The notes beneath the pieces are model-generated. The model had not been told where the DNA came from. It worked only from the letters and a program-made list of their open reading frames with translations, and searched no databases. A program made the translations under genes and the position numbers. From positions 1-8,680 of the forward strand of contig DAOVVQ010000163.1 of assembly GCA_030637065.1 (NCBI GenBank): 8,680 nt of DNA. Direction: 5' to 3'. This DNA comes from Planctomycetota bacterium (GTDB taxonomy: Bacteria; Planctomycetota; Phycisphaerae; Sedimentisphaerales; Anaerohalosphaeraceae). Positions 1-6,534 of this stretch are shown here, piece after piece. The first letter of the stretch is position 1. Each line of letters begins with the position of its first letter.

Positions 1-32
1 CATTTTATTTATTGAATCTGAACAATTTCTTC

Positions 33-60
33 TTGATTTGCTGGTGAAGGCGTGTATAAT
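33..60 (+). promoter_or_regulatory. Putative sigma70-type promoter for the DUF285 surface-protein gene
   Basis: A -35-like hexamer TTGATT (33-38; 4 of 6 matches to TTGACA) is followed after 16 nt by a perfect -10 hexamer TATAAT (55-60). Transcription would start near position 67, leaving a leader of roughly 38 nt before the ATG at 105. No operator palindrome is evident around it. The call rests on consensus matching and on its position in front of the only plus-strand gene. Confidence 0.65.
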
Positions 61-98
61 AGTTCTGTACGCGGGGGAAAACCTTTATTTTAGAGGAT

Positions 99-102
99 GA
101 GG
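99..102 (+). promoter_or_regulatory. Ribosome binding site of the DUF285 gene
   Basis: A GAGG core lies 2 nt before the ATG at 105, within a purine-rich stretch AGAGGATGAGGAA (92-104). The earlier AGAGG (92-96) gives the more usual spacing of 8 nt. Either supports translation from 105. Confidence 0.5.
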
Positions 103-104
103 AA

Positions 105-1877
105 ATGAAGGAGAAGTTGGTACTTGTTATTTTTGGAGCAGTCCTTTTATTAGCCCTCAATCTGCCGGTAGCTTTCGCTGTTTGTCCGTCGGCTGACCTT
201 GGCGGGGACTGTTTTGTTGATTATACTGATTTCGCTGTTGTTGCCGAGTGGTGGCTGGAGGATTGCAACTCCTTGAACGGCTGGTGCGATGGAGCGGATT
301 ATGACTTATCCAGCTGGGTTGATGCCAACGACCTTGAGATCTTAACCGCCGACTGGTTGGATAATTATTATCGTGCTTTCGTAACGACCTGGGACACGAG
401 CCTCTCGGTCGGCACAATGGTCACCCTGGCATTAGCCGGTGATGTGGATGCTACTATCGACTGGGGGGATGGCACCATCACCGATGTGAACACTCCGGGT
501 CCGCATATGCACGACTACGACATCGACGGCATCTATACCGTCTCTGTCACCGGCAGCGTAACGGGATACAACAGTTCCGACAATGGCGGCTCGACTTCCG
601 AGCGTCGAAAACTGGTGAGCGTCGATAACTGGGGACATGTGGGTTTCACCAGCATGTACCATGCATTCAATTTATGCCGCAATCTCGTTTCAGTACCGCT
701 CTCCTCGGAGGGTATTGAAGCCGTCACCGACATGCGCTATATGTTCTGGTATGCGGACTCGTTCAACCAGGATATCGGCAGTTGGGATATCTCCAACGTC
801 ACCGACATGAGCAATATGTTCGGCCGGGCGTTCTCGTTCAATCAGGACATTGGCGGCTGGGATATTTCAAACGTCACCGACATGAGCTCGATGTTCTACG
901 ATGCGAAGGTGTTCAATGGGAACATCGGCAGCTGGGATACCTCCAGCGTCACCGACATGAGCTCGATGTTCTACGGTGCGGGGCCTTTGTCTTTTAATCA
1001 GGACATCAGCGCCTGGGACACCTCCAGCGTCACCGACATGAGCGATATGTTCTGCAATGCGAGGTCGTTCAATCAGCCAATAGGCGGCTGGAATACTGCA
1101 AACGTCACCGACATGGGCGGGATGTTCTACCATGCGTCGTCGTTCAACGGGAGCATAGGCAGCTGGGATACCGCCAACGTGGCCAACATGTACACCATGT
1201 TCAGATATGCGTTGGTGTTCAACGGGAACATCGGCGGCTGGGATACCTCCAGCGTCACCAACATGAGTGGGATGTTCGTAGGTGCGTCGTCGTTTAATCA
1301 GGACATCGGTGACTGGGACACCTCGAAAGTCACCGACATGAGCTATATGTTCTACGGTGCGGAGTTATTCAATCAGGATATCGACGGATGGGAGACCTCC
1401 AGCGTCACCCGCATGGAGGAGATGTTTGCGGGGGCGTCGTCGTTCAACCAGCCAATAGGCGGCTGGAATACTGCAAACGGCACCGACATGAGCGGGATGT
1501 TTCTTGGAGCGTCATCGTTCAACCAGCCAATAGGCGGCTGGGATACTGCAAACGTCACCGACATGAACAATATGTTCAACCGTGCGGAGTTATTCAATCA
1601 GGATATCGGCGACTGGGAGACATCGAACGTCACCGAGATGAACGGGATGTTCATGGATGCGTGGTCGTTCAACCAGACAATAGGCGCGTGGGACACCTCC
1701 AGCGTCGGCGACATGAGTGGGATGTTCTACATGGCGTGGTTGTTCAACCAGGACCTGTCCGGATGGTGTGTTACACTGATTTCTTCTAAGCCGTTCATGT
1801 TCGATTACGGCGCACCCATTCAGTCTCATCCTGAAAAACTGCCCAAGTGGGGTGAAAGCTGCTCAACATCACCATAG
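105..1877 (+). CDS. Secreted BspA-like DUF285 repeat surface protein with N-terminal dockerin-like module
   Basis: 590 residues. Residues 1-26 form a Sec signal peptide (basic MKEK, hydrophobic core, likely cleavage after AFA). Residues 27-87 resemble the duplicated dockerin/EF-hand module common in Phycisphaerae exoproteins: ADLGGDCFVDYTDFAVVAEWW, then ADYDLSSWVDANDLEILTADW, with Cys28, Cys36, Cys54 and Cys61 possibly forming disulfides. Residues 103-152 contain a PKD-like segment with the motif DWGDGT and a following H-x-Y...GxYTVSVTG. Residues about 205-560 are DUF285/BspA repeats: 14 units begin with FNxxI, spaced exactly 25 residues apart except one of 27, and share the core W(D/E/N)T(S/A)xVTDMxxMF. 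The C-terminus (SGWCV...PKWGESC) matches the usual end of such proteins, so the gene looks complete. The family occurs in surface proteins and adhesins; the ligand is unknown. A promoter at 33-60 and a purine-rich RBS support the start. Confidence 0.88.
   Translation: MKEKLVLVIFGAVLLLALNLPVAFAVCPSADLGGDCFVDYTDFAVVAEWWLEDCNSLNGWCDGADYDLSSWVDANDLEILTADWLDNYYRAFVTTWDTSLSVGTMVTLALAGDVDATIDWGDGTITDVNTPGPHMHDYDIDGIYTVSVTGSVTGYNSSDNGGSTSERRKLVSVDNWGHVGFTSMYHAFNLCRNLVSVPLSSEGIEAVTDMRYMFWYADSFNQDIGSWDISNVTDMSNMFGRAFSFNQDIGGWDISNVTDMSSMFYDAKVFNGNIGSWDTSSVTDMSSMFYGAGPLSFNQDISAWDTSSVTDMSDMFCNARSFNQPIGGWNTANVTDMGGMFYHASSFNGSIGSWDTANVANMYTMFRYALVFNGNIGGWDTSSVTNMSGMFVGASSFNQDIGDWDTSKVTDMSYMFYGAELFNQDIDGWETSSVTRMEEMFAGASSFNQPIGGWNTANGTDMSGMFLGASSFNQPIGGWDTANVTDMNNMFNRAELFNQDIGDWETSNVTEMNGMFMDAWSFNQTIGAWDTSSVGDMSGMFYMAWLFNQDLSGWCVTLISSKPFMFDYGAPIQSHPEKLPKWGESCSTSP
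762..1742 (+). repeat. 75-nt in-frame tandem repeat array inside the DUF285 gene
   Basis: Counting from the first FN codon pair at 762, thirteen consecutive intervals bring the frame to the last FN at 1743. Twelve intervals are 75 nt and one is 81 nt, the fourth Phe being shifted by an inserted Gly-Pro (residues 293-294). Some units remain almost identical in DNA: 1357-1383 matches 1582-1608 (offset 225 nt, three units), and the segments starting near 1074, 1447 and 1522 share CCAATAGGCGGCTGG and the flanking bases (offsets 373-375 and 75 nt). This indicates expansion by unequal exchange or slippage in whole-codon steps. Confidence 0.9.
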
Positions 1878-1929
1878 GCAACGACTTCGACTTTCGTGTT
1901 GTCCTGAAATAATCCTTTGTGGAAACCGC

Positions 1930-1949
1930 ATGGGTAACAAGTTACCCAT
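1930..1949. repeat. Perfect 9-bp inverted repeat with AA centre
   Basis: ATGGGTAAC (1930-1938) and GTTACCCAT (1941-1949) are exact reverse complements separated by AA. It lies 53 nt past the DUF285 stop codon and is followed by CCTACGGGG, not by a T-run, so it is better described as a REP-like palindrome or RNA 3'-end stabiliser than as an intrinsic terminator. Confidence 0.7.
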
Positions 1950-2033
1950 CCTACGGGGCGGCGGGTGGCCTCCATGTGGTATGAGTGGCGATTTGGATGA
2001 GGCAGGTATGGTCTTGTGGATGTTTTTTCTTTC

Positions 2034-2046
2034 GCCCCGTTGGGGC
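2034..2046. repeat. GC hairpin GCCCC-GTT-GGGGC
   Basis: GCCCC (2034-2038) and GGGGC (2042-2046) pair across a GTT loop. A T-run (2023-2028) lies on the left side, so on the plus strand the T-run precedes the stem, and on the minus strand the stem would be followed by an A-rich stretch. It resembles short REP-like palindromes that recur between genes in many bacterial genomes; that resemblance is from memory and was not tested. Confidence 0.55.
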
Positions 2047-2075
2047 TGAGGGCGTTTGGTTGGGTTTGTTTTCCG

Positions 2076-2089
2076 GGGGCTTACGCCCC
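2076..2089. repeat. GC hairpin GGGGC-TTAC-GCCCC
   Basis: GGGGC (2076-2080) and GCCCC (2085-2089) pair across a TTAC loop, with possible extension by C2074-G2090 if one G is bulged. Its arms use the same GCCCC/GGGGC sequence as the hairpin 30 nt to the left, in the opposite order, so the two elements could also pair with each other in RNA. No T-run follows on either strand. Confidence 0.5.
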
Positions 2090-2162
2090 GTTCGGCTTCG
2101 CTCAGGGCAGGCTCTTTGGGGCTTTGGAATTTTTCTATTTAAATAGTTCCCTCCGCTTCGGT

Positions 2163-2226
2163 CCCGCCTTCGCGTGAAGCTACGGCGTGGCAGGCCCGCC
2201 TTTGCGTGAAGCTGCGGCGTGGCAGG
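2163..2226. repeat. Tandem direct repeat, two 32-nt units
   Basis: Units 2163-2194 and 2195-2226 are identical at 30 of 32 positions (differences C/T at unit position 9 and A/G at position 20) and abut with no spacer. Each unit contains CGCC...GGCG arms (2165-2168 with 2184-2187; 2197-2200 with 2216-2219); the first also has an inner TTC-GCGT-GAA stem. The dimer starts 25 nt beyond the sialidase stop codon in the direction of transcription, so it would lie in the 3' end of the sulfatase-operon mRNA. Confidence 0.85.
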
Positions 2227-2251
2227 TCGGGGTGACGTTGGCGGTGCGGCG

Positions 2252-3481
2252 TTATTCCGGTATCAGCCAGTCGAGATTGAAGCGGGCTGTCCTTATGCAG
2301 GCGTAGGCCCATGCTCGATGCGGGCGGTCCGATCCTGGCTTGCCGCTTTCGTAGAAACATAGGATCGTTCCGTCAGGCAGCACGGCTAAGTCGCTGTAGG
2401 CACTGGGGCCAAGTTCAAGAATTTTGCTTACCGGCCATGTTTGACCATCGTCATAGCTAAGCTTTATGGTGACATTTCTTCTTGCGCTGTGCGGGCGGTC
2501 TGTGGTGTCGGGATTCGAGAAGAGGAGGATAGATCCTTTGGTCTCTTTTGTTCCGGGATGGCTGACCATACCTGCCATGCAGCCGGGTTCGAGTAACTCC
2601 GGGGCAAATTGGGTCTTAGACCAGCCGGTGGCGCCATCGGGGCTGAAAGAGATGGCGCGGCGGTTTTGGGGGGAACCGTTTCGGGCACTTAGTATCACGC
2701 GGCCGTCGGAGAGTTCCGCGGTGGTGCATTCACCGCCGCCTGCGATGGCGATATCGCCGCGCTGCCATGTGGCGCCTCCGTCATCGCTGAAAATTGTCGA
2801 TGAGGCTTTTGTTATCGGCAATCTTCCCTCGTAGTCAGAGAGCCAAACCGGCACGACGAGACGGCCATTGCGAAGCTGGATACCGTGGCCCGGCCCGGTT
2901 GCGATGGCCTGCCAGTGGCAATCGGAGCGAAACTGTTCGAAGGCATACGTGATCTCCACGGGCCTGGACCACGTGACGCCGTCGTCATCGCTACGCATAT
3001 AGAAGCTGCGCATGTACTCGACGCAGTAGACGAAGTGTACCGCGCCATTGCGGTCCGCGATGGCGACGGGATTATTGACGGTCTGTTCGTCGGGACCGCC
3101 CATATCCTTCTTTTTCTTATCGTCGGGCATGTGAGGATTGCGTGGCAGACGCGGTCCGAGGTGGGCGATTTGTTTTGGCTGGCTCCACGTGCGGCCTGAG
3201 TCGGTGCTGCGGCGCAGATGAATTTCAATCTCGCCACGGTCCGCCACGGTGTACTTACGCGCTTCGCAGTAGGCCAGGACGGTACCCTTGGCTGTTACGA
3301 CCACGCCCGGGATGCGGTACAAAATGAAGCCGTCGGTCATTTCCTCAAACAGGTCCGTTTTTTCAAGGAAAGGTTTGGCTGCCAGTGCGGTTGTATAGTT
3401 CAGAACGGCTATCACAGCGCAAGCAGCGGTGACAGCCAAACTCCAACGGTGGAATGAATGATGCAGCAGGCTAATCTTCAT
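2252..3481 (-). CDS. Secreted BNR/Asp-box sialidase-like glycosidase (exo-alpha-sialidase family, GH33-like)
   Basis: 409 residues. The first 35 form a Sec-type signal peptide with a long basic n-region and likely cleavage near ALAA; there is no twin arginine. The body is a six-bladed propeller of the sialidase family: the YRIP motif (55-58) supplies Arg56 of the arginine triad, and Asp boxes occur at 92-99, 164-171, 232-239 and 342-349, with a degenerate one at 280-287. By family comparison Asp81 is the candidate acid/base, Glu251 and Tyr362 the nucleophile pair, and Arg275 and Arg335 the other triad arginines; these assignments were made by eye. Length suits a single-domain enzyme without a binding module. 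The ATG overlaps the upstream sulfatase stop (ATGA), implying translational coupling as the last gene of the operon. Release of terminal sialic acid is the family activity; related acidic sugars are possible. The end (ARFNLDWL) looks complete. Confidence 0.85.
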   Translation of the reverse strand: MKISLLHHSFHRWSLAVTAACAVIAVLNYTTALAAKPFLEKTDLFEEMTDGFILYRIPGVVVTAKGTVLAYCEARKYTVADRGEIEIHLRRSTDSGRTWSQPKQIAHLGPRLPRNPHMPDDKKKKDMGGPDEQTVNNPVAIADRNGAVHFVYCVEYMRSFYMRSDDDGVTWSRPVEITYAFEQFRSDCHWQAIATGPGHGIQLRNGRLVVPVWLSDYEGRLPITKASSTIFSDDGGATWQRGDIAIAGGGECTTAELSDGRVILSARNGSPQNRRAISFSPDGATGWSKTQFAPELLEPGCMAGMVSHPGTKETKGSILLFSNPDTTDRPHSARRNVTIKLSYDDGQTWPVSKILELGPSAYSDLAVLPDGTILCFYESGKPGSDRPHRAWAYACIRTARFNLDWLIPE

Positions 3482-4983
3482 TGTGCATCACCATAACCCG
3501 CACAATTGCGGCTTTTGAGCATCTTGTCCATCTCTTTACTTAGGCGATCCCGCGTTTCGGTATAGGCTGGGTTGTCGACTATGTTCTGTCGTTCTATCAG
3601 AAAGGCTCCTTTCAATTCGGCACTTGATCGCGAGGTGTAGTCGTAAAGCTCCTGGGCGAGTATTTTGCGGCTGGGGTATTTGAGCCAGCGGGTGTAGCGG
3701 TGAGTATCGGTGCGAATGGAGTAGCCCATGACTTCAGGGGTGCTTGGCTTAAACGGTCTGGAGTGCTGGCTTAGGACGGCCTGGCGCCAGGGACGGCGCG
3801 GGTTCTGGAGGATCGGTACGAGACTTTTTCCATCCAGTCCGCCCGGAGCACGCAGCCGGGCCAGTTCTGCCAGCGTCGGATAGATGTCGACGTACTCGAT
3901 CAGCGCCTCGGTGGAAACACCCCGTTGAGTAATACCGGGAGCACGAATCATCAGCGGTACATGGGTGTCCATCTCGAAGTTCGTCTTCTTGCACCAGTGA
4001 CCCGCTTCTCCAAGTGAAAAACCATGATCACCCCACAGGACCACGATAGTGTTCTTTTCCAGACCGAGTCGTTCAAGGGCAGCGAGTACTTTTCCAACCT
4101 GGGCATCGACATAGCTGACGCAGGCATAATACCCGTGCCTGAGTTTTAGTGCCTGCTCGACAGAAACGTTTTCATTCTTTGGAACTCCTCTGTAGCCGCC
4201 CAGTTCCATTTGTTCCGAATAGGCCACGTCGGGCGCACCCTTTGTGCGGCGGGCCTTTGCTTGCGGCTCAAAGACGGCTGGGTCGTAGAGGTCCCAATAC
4301 TTTTTCGGGGCGTTGAACGGCAGATGAGGTTTGAAGAAACCGACCGCGAGAAAAAAAGGCTGATCTTTTTGTTTCAGGCTCTCAAGCGTCTCGACAGCTA
4401 ATTTGGCCAATTGGCCGTCGCGATACCCTTCGTCAGGCACATCGGCTTTTTCGGTAGGCGACTGTTTGCCGCTTCCCTGGTTCTCAGGCAGAACGTAACT
4501 TTTCCAATCTTCGCGAGAACGTATCGGTGGGACAGACCAGGACTGCGGGTCTTCTTCGCTTGAGCGGCCGGCAAGAACCTTTCCCATCGACTGTGCGTGG
4601 TAGCCATTATTCTTGAAAAGCTGGGGTAGTGTGATTGCATTGGGACGCGTATCGCGAAAGAGGTTTCGGTTGTGCCATACGCCGGTGTTGTCGGGAAGCA
4701 GTCCTGTCAACATCGACACGCGGGAGGGACCGCACACCGCTTGATTGCAGTAGGCGCGGTTGAAAAGAAGGCTGCTCTTCGCCAAAGTGTCAATGTTAGG
4801 CGTTTTCGCAATTTTGTCACCGTAGCACCCAAGTGAAGTTCGCAGATCGTCTATTGCAATAAACAGAACATTGGGCCGCCTGTTTTTTTTCTCACTGCCT
4901 TGCAGTTTTAGCGGCGAAACGAGGCCCAGGGCCCCTGATCCCAAGGCACACATGAAATGTCTGCGAGTCCAATTGATATTCAC
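3478..4983 (-). CDS. Tat-exported type I sulfatase, iduronate-2-sulfatase-like
   Basis: 501 residues. A GTG start at 4983 is chosen because it is the first possible start after an in-frame TGA, keeps the twin-arginine signal (WTRRHFMCALGSGALGLV, residues 5-22) and follows GAAGGGG (4999-4993) by 9 nt. The catalytic domain begins at RPNVLFIAIDD (36-46; metal ligands Asp45, Asp46). The formylglycine site is Cys84 in CGPSR (84-88), followed by MLTG. Further active-site residues are Lys135 in the MGK motif, His220 in FKPHLPF, Asp319-His320 in GDHG and Lys332. The His that normally follows the GK motif (GKxxHxG) is absent: the sequence reads GKVLAGR. The C-terminal subdomain (MGYSIRTDTHRYTRW, ELYDY) resembles iduronate-2-sulfatase-like enzymes and the partial sulfatase at the window edge. 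Predicted role: periplasmic or surface hydrolysis of a sugar sulfate ester; substrate unknown. Its TGA stop overlaps the sialidase start. Confidence 0.9.
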   Translation of the reverse strand: MNINWTRRHFMCALGSGALGLVSPLKLQGSEKKNRRPNVLFIAIDDLRTSLGCYGDKIAKTPNIDTLAKSSLLFNRAYCNQAVCGPSRVSMLTGLLPDNTGVWHNRNLFRDTRPNAITLPQLFKNNGYHAQSMGKVLAGRSSEEDPQSWSVPPIRSREDWKSYVLPENQGSGKQSPTEKADVPDEGYRDGQLAKLAVETLESLKQKDQPFFLAVGFFKPHLPFNAPKKYWDLYDPAVFEPQAKARRTKGAPDVAYSEQMELGGYRGVPKNENVSVEQALKLRHGYYACVSYVDAQVGKVLAALERLGLEKNTIVVLWGDHGFSLGEAGHWCKKTNFEMDTHVPLMIRAPGITQRGVSTEALIEYVDIYPTLAELARLRAPGGLDGKSLVPILQNPRRPWRQAVLSQHSRPFKPSTPEVMGYSIRTDTHRYTRWLKYPSRKILAQELYDYTSRSSAELKGAFLIERQNIVDNPAYTETRDRLSKEMDKMLKSRNCAGYGDAQ

Positions 4984-4992
4984 TTTATTTCA

Positions 4993-4999
4993 CCCCTTC
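4993..4999 (-). promoter_or_regulatory. Ribosome binding site supporting the GTG start of the 501-aa sulfatase
   Basis: Read on the minus strand, GAAGGGG ends 9 nt before the GTG codon at 4983-4981. An ATG just upstream, overlapping the preceding stop codon, is in frame but is closed four codons later by TGA, which leaves the GTG as the first usable start. Confidence 0.5.
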
Positions 5000-5003
5000 A
5001 CCA

Positions 5004-6497
5004 TTAATATCTTCCGACGCGCGGCGGTCCCGTATCGACGGCGAAGGCCAGTGCATCGAAGCTCTTTTTCATCAATTCAAAACGTATATCGGCATAGGCG
5101 GGATCGTCCCAGAGGTTGTTAAATTCGGCGGGATCCTTTTCCATGTCGAACAATTCACCCAGGTCATGCCCGTGATAATTAACGATCTTATATCGTCTGG
5201 TGCGAAGCATAGTAGCATAACTTTCGATACCTTCGAGCACCTTATAGTACTCGCACCGCGCGAAATCGCGGTGTTTATCCGGTTCAGCGCGTCCCTCAAG
5301 GATAGCCAGAAGAGACCGGCCTTGTACCGTCTCGGGTATATTAAGCCCGTTAATCTCTAAGAGGGTAGGTACAATATCTGTAAGTTCGACAAGTGCTTCA
5401 CTTTGCAAATCGGCCTTAAACCGCCCGGGCCAGGAGAAAATCAAGGGTACACGAACCAATCCTTCGTAGAATCGGCACCCTTTCTTGTTTAATCCATGGT
5501 CGCCGGCCATCTCGCCGTGATCGCTGGTGAAGATGACCACCGTATTATCACGCTGGCCTGATTCCTCCAGTGCTTCCATTATTCGCCCGACATTGTCATC
5601 GATCAACTCGATCTGAGCCCAGTATTTGGCAAGTGTCAGCTTGGCATCCGGATACTTTGGCTGCCTGACTTTGCTTTGAAAATTAATATCAGCGAGCTGC
5701 TTCTGAGCAGCCAGATCGGTTTCCCGGAATAACGGCTCGGGACATGCTTCGATATCGCAGCCGTGGAACGATCCCTGCGGCTGGTTGGATGGCCCGGGGG
5801 GGTCGTAAATATTGACGCTGAAGAGCCATGGGCCGGTTCGTTTTTCCTTCATGAACTCTATAGTCTTATCCGCACACCACGTGGTTTGGTGCCACTTGGC
5901 TGGGATGTAGCCGTGTTTTTTCTTCAGTTTATTGAAATCCTGGCCGATACTCGTTAGCCAGTCCGTGTATTGATTGCCCTTTCCAATTCCCTGATGCGGG
6001 GCGTGGCTGTACCAGAAGCGGCGGTAGCCATCGTCTTTAGGGCGAAGTTCCGGCTCGTGGGCCATGGCGGAGGAGAGGTGGAATTTACCCGACAGGCCGC
6101 AGTCGTAGCCGATATCAGCAAGAGTTTTTGTAACGAGCGGGGCAGCTTCATCCCAGTGGTCGCTGCCATTGATACATGCGTGGATCGTACTGGGATACAT
6201 GCCCGTTAAAAAGCTGGCCCGGCTGGGGGTGCAAATGGGTGACTGGCAATAGGCATGTGTGAATGCTGTTCCTGTTTCGACGAGTTTGTCGATGTTGGGC
6301 GTGCGGATGTGTTTGTTGCCGAGTGCATTGATCGTATCGTATCGCTGCTGATCGGTGCATATCCAGAGGATATTGGGCCTTTGGCTTTTATTGCCTGATT
6401 TTCGGGCAGCATGCAAATTTTTTGTCGCAGTCAAAGCCATGGCAGCACCTGAAGCCGCACTAACCTGCAGGAACTTGCGTCTATTTAGTTTTTCCAT
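5004..6497 (-). CDS. Tat-exported type I sulfatase with DQ metal motif
   Basis: 497 residues. The twin-arginine signal is NRRKFLQ (5-11) followed by a small-residue hydrophobic stretch and AHA-like cleavage near residue 30. The fold starts at RPNILWICTDQQR (40-52), where Asp49-Gln50 replaces the commoner Asp-Asp metal pair, a known variant in the family. The modification site is Cys89 in CTPSR (89-93), then FLTG. Lys138 and His140 lie in GKFH; Asp326-His327 in SDHGEM; Lys339 in NKKG; RVPLIFSWPG (349-358) and the C-terminal ELFDMEKDPAEFNNL (448-462) are family hallmarks. In the central loop the expected DPH reads DPPGP (232-236), so a conserved His is missing; the codon lies in a run of seven G on the plus strand. 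Only a weak GAG-rich RBS precedes the ATG. Distinct from the two iduronate-type paralogues, it probably removes a different sulfate ester. Substrate not determinable. Confidence 0.9.
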   Translation of the reverse strand: MEKLNRRKFLQVSAASGAAMALTATKNLHAARKSGNKSQRPNILWICTDQQRYDTINALGNKHIRTPNIDKLVETGTAFTHAYCQSPICTPSRASFLTGMYPSTIHACINGSDHWDEAAPLVTKTLADIGYDCGLSGKFHLSSAMAHEPELRPKDDGYRRFWYSHAPHQGIGKGNQYTDWLTSIGQDFNKLKKKHGYIPAKWHQTTWCADKTIEFMKEKRTGPWLFSVNIYDPPGPSNQPQGSFHGCDIEACPEPLFRETDLAAQKQLADINFQSKVRQPKYPDAKLTLAKYWAQIELIDDNVGRIMEALEESGQRDNTVVIFTSDHGEMAGDHGLNKKGCRFYEGLVRVPLIFSWPGRFKADLQSEALVELTDIVPTLLEINGLNIPETVQGRSLLAILEGRAEPDKHRDFARCEYYKVLEGIESYATMLRTRRYKIVNYHGHDLGELFDMEKDPAEFNNLWDDPAYADIRFELMKKSFDALAFAVDTGPPRVGRY

Positions 6498-6534
6498 ATC
6501 TCACTCTCTTTCTTTTTTAAGGGACGTTCGGCAC

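Larger units (their letters stand above)
1878..2251. other. Non-coding convergent intergenic region with small palindromes
   Basis: 374 nt separate the stop codons of the plus-strand DUF285 gene and the minus-strand sialidase gene. I find no credible gene: open stretches here are short and have no family resemblance. The region holds a 9-bp inverted repeat (1930-1949), two GC hairpins (2034-2046, 2076-2089), a stretch resembling widespread interspersed bacterial repeats (2091-2114), a 12-bp AT palindrome (2135-2146) and a 32-nt tandem direct repeat (2163-2226). No hairpin is followed by a T-run in the direction of incoming transcription, so there is no textbook intrinsic terminator for either unit. 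Confidence 0.75.

Noticed and set aside
782..1829. Long alternative-frame open stretches on both strands across the DUF285 gene, with repetitive Arg/His-rich translations.
   Set aside because: A 75-nt period is a multiple of three, so every frame inherits a periodic open reading; only the DUF285 frame has a signal peptide, known domains, RBS and promoter.
1860..1912. Short open stretch in another frame overlapping and following the DUF285 stop (ending ...NDFDFRVVLK before TAA), possibly a frameshifted C-terminus.
   Set aside because: The frame is closed by TGA only a few codons upstream, and the annotated end (KWGESC...) already matches the usual DUF285 protein terminus. It is too short to support.
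2023..2046. Hairpin 2034-2046 with an adjoining T-run as an intrinsic terminator.
   Set aside because: The T-run lies before the stem on the plus strand, and on the minus strand the stem would be followed by A residues, so polarity is wrong for both converging units.
2135..2146. CTATTTAAATAG palindrome as a promoter -10 or operator.
   Set aside because: No -35 partner at suitable spacing and no gene starting on either side; it sits between two converging 3' ends.
2163..2226. Direct repeat as a CRISPR remnant.
   Set aside because: Two units abut without spacers, and there are no cas genes or further units.
2812..3237. 141-codon minus-strand open frame within the sialidase gene.
   Set aside because: It is out of frame with the strongly supported sialidase and lacks any recognisable motif; a shadow of GC-rich coding sequence.
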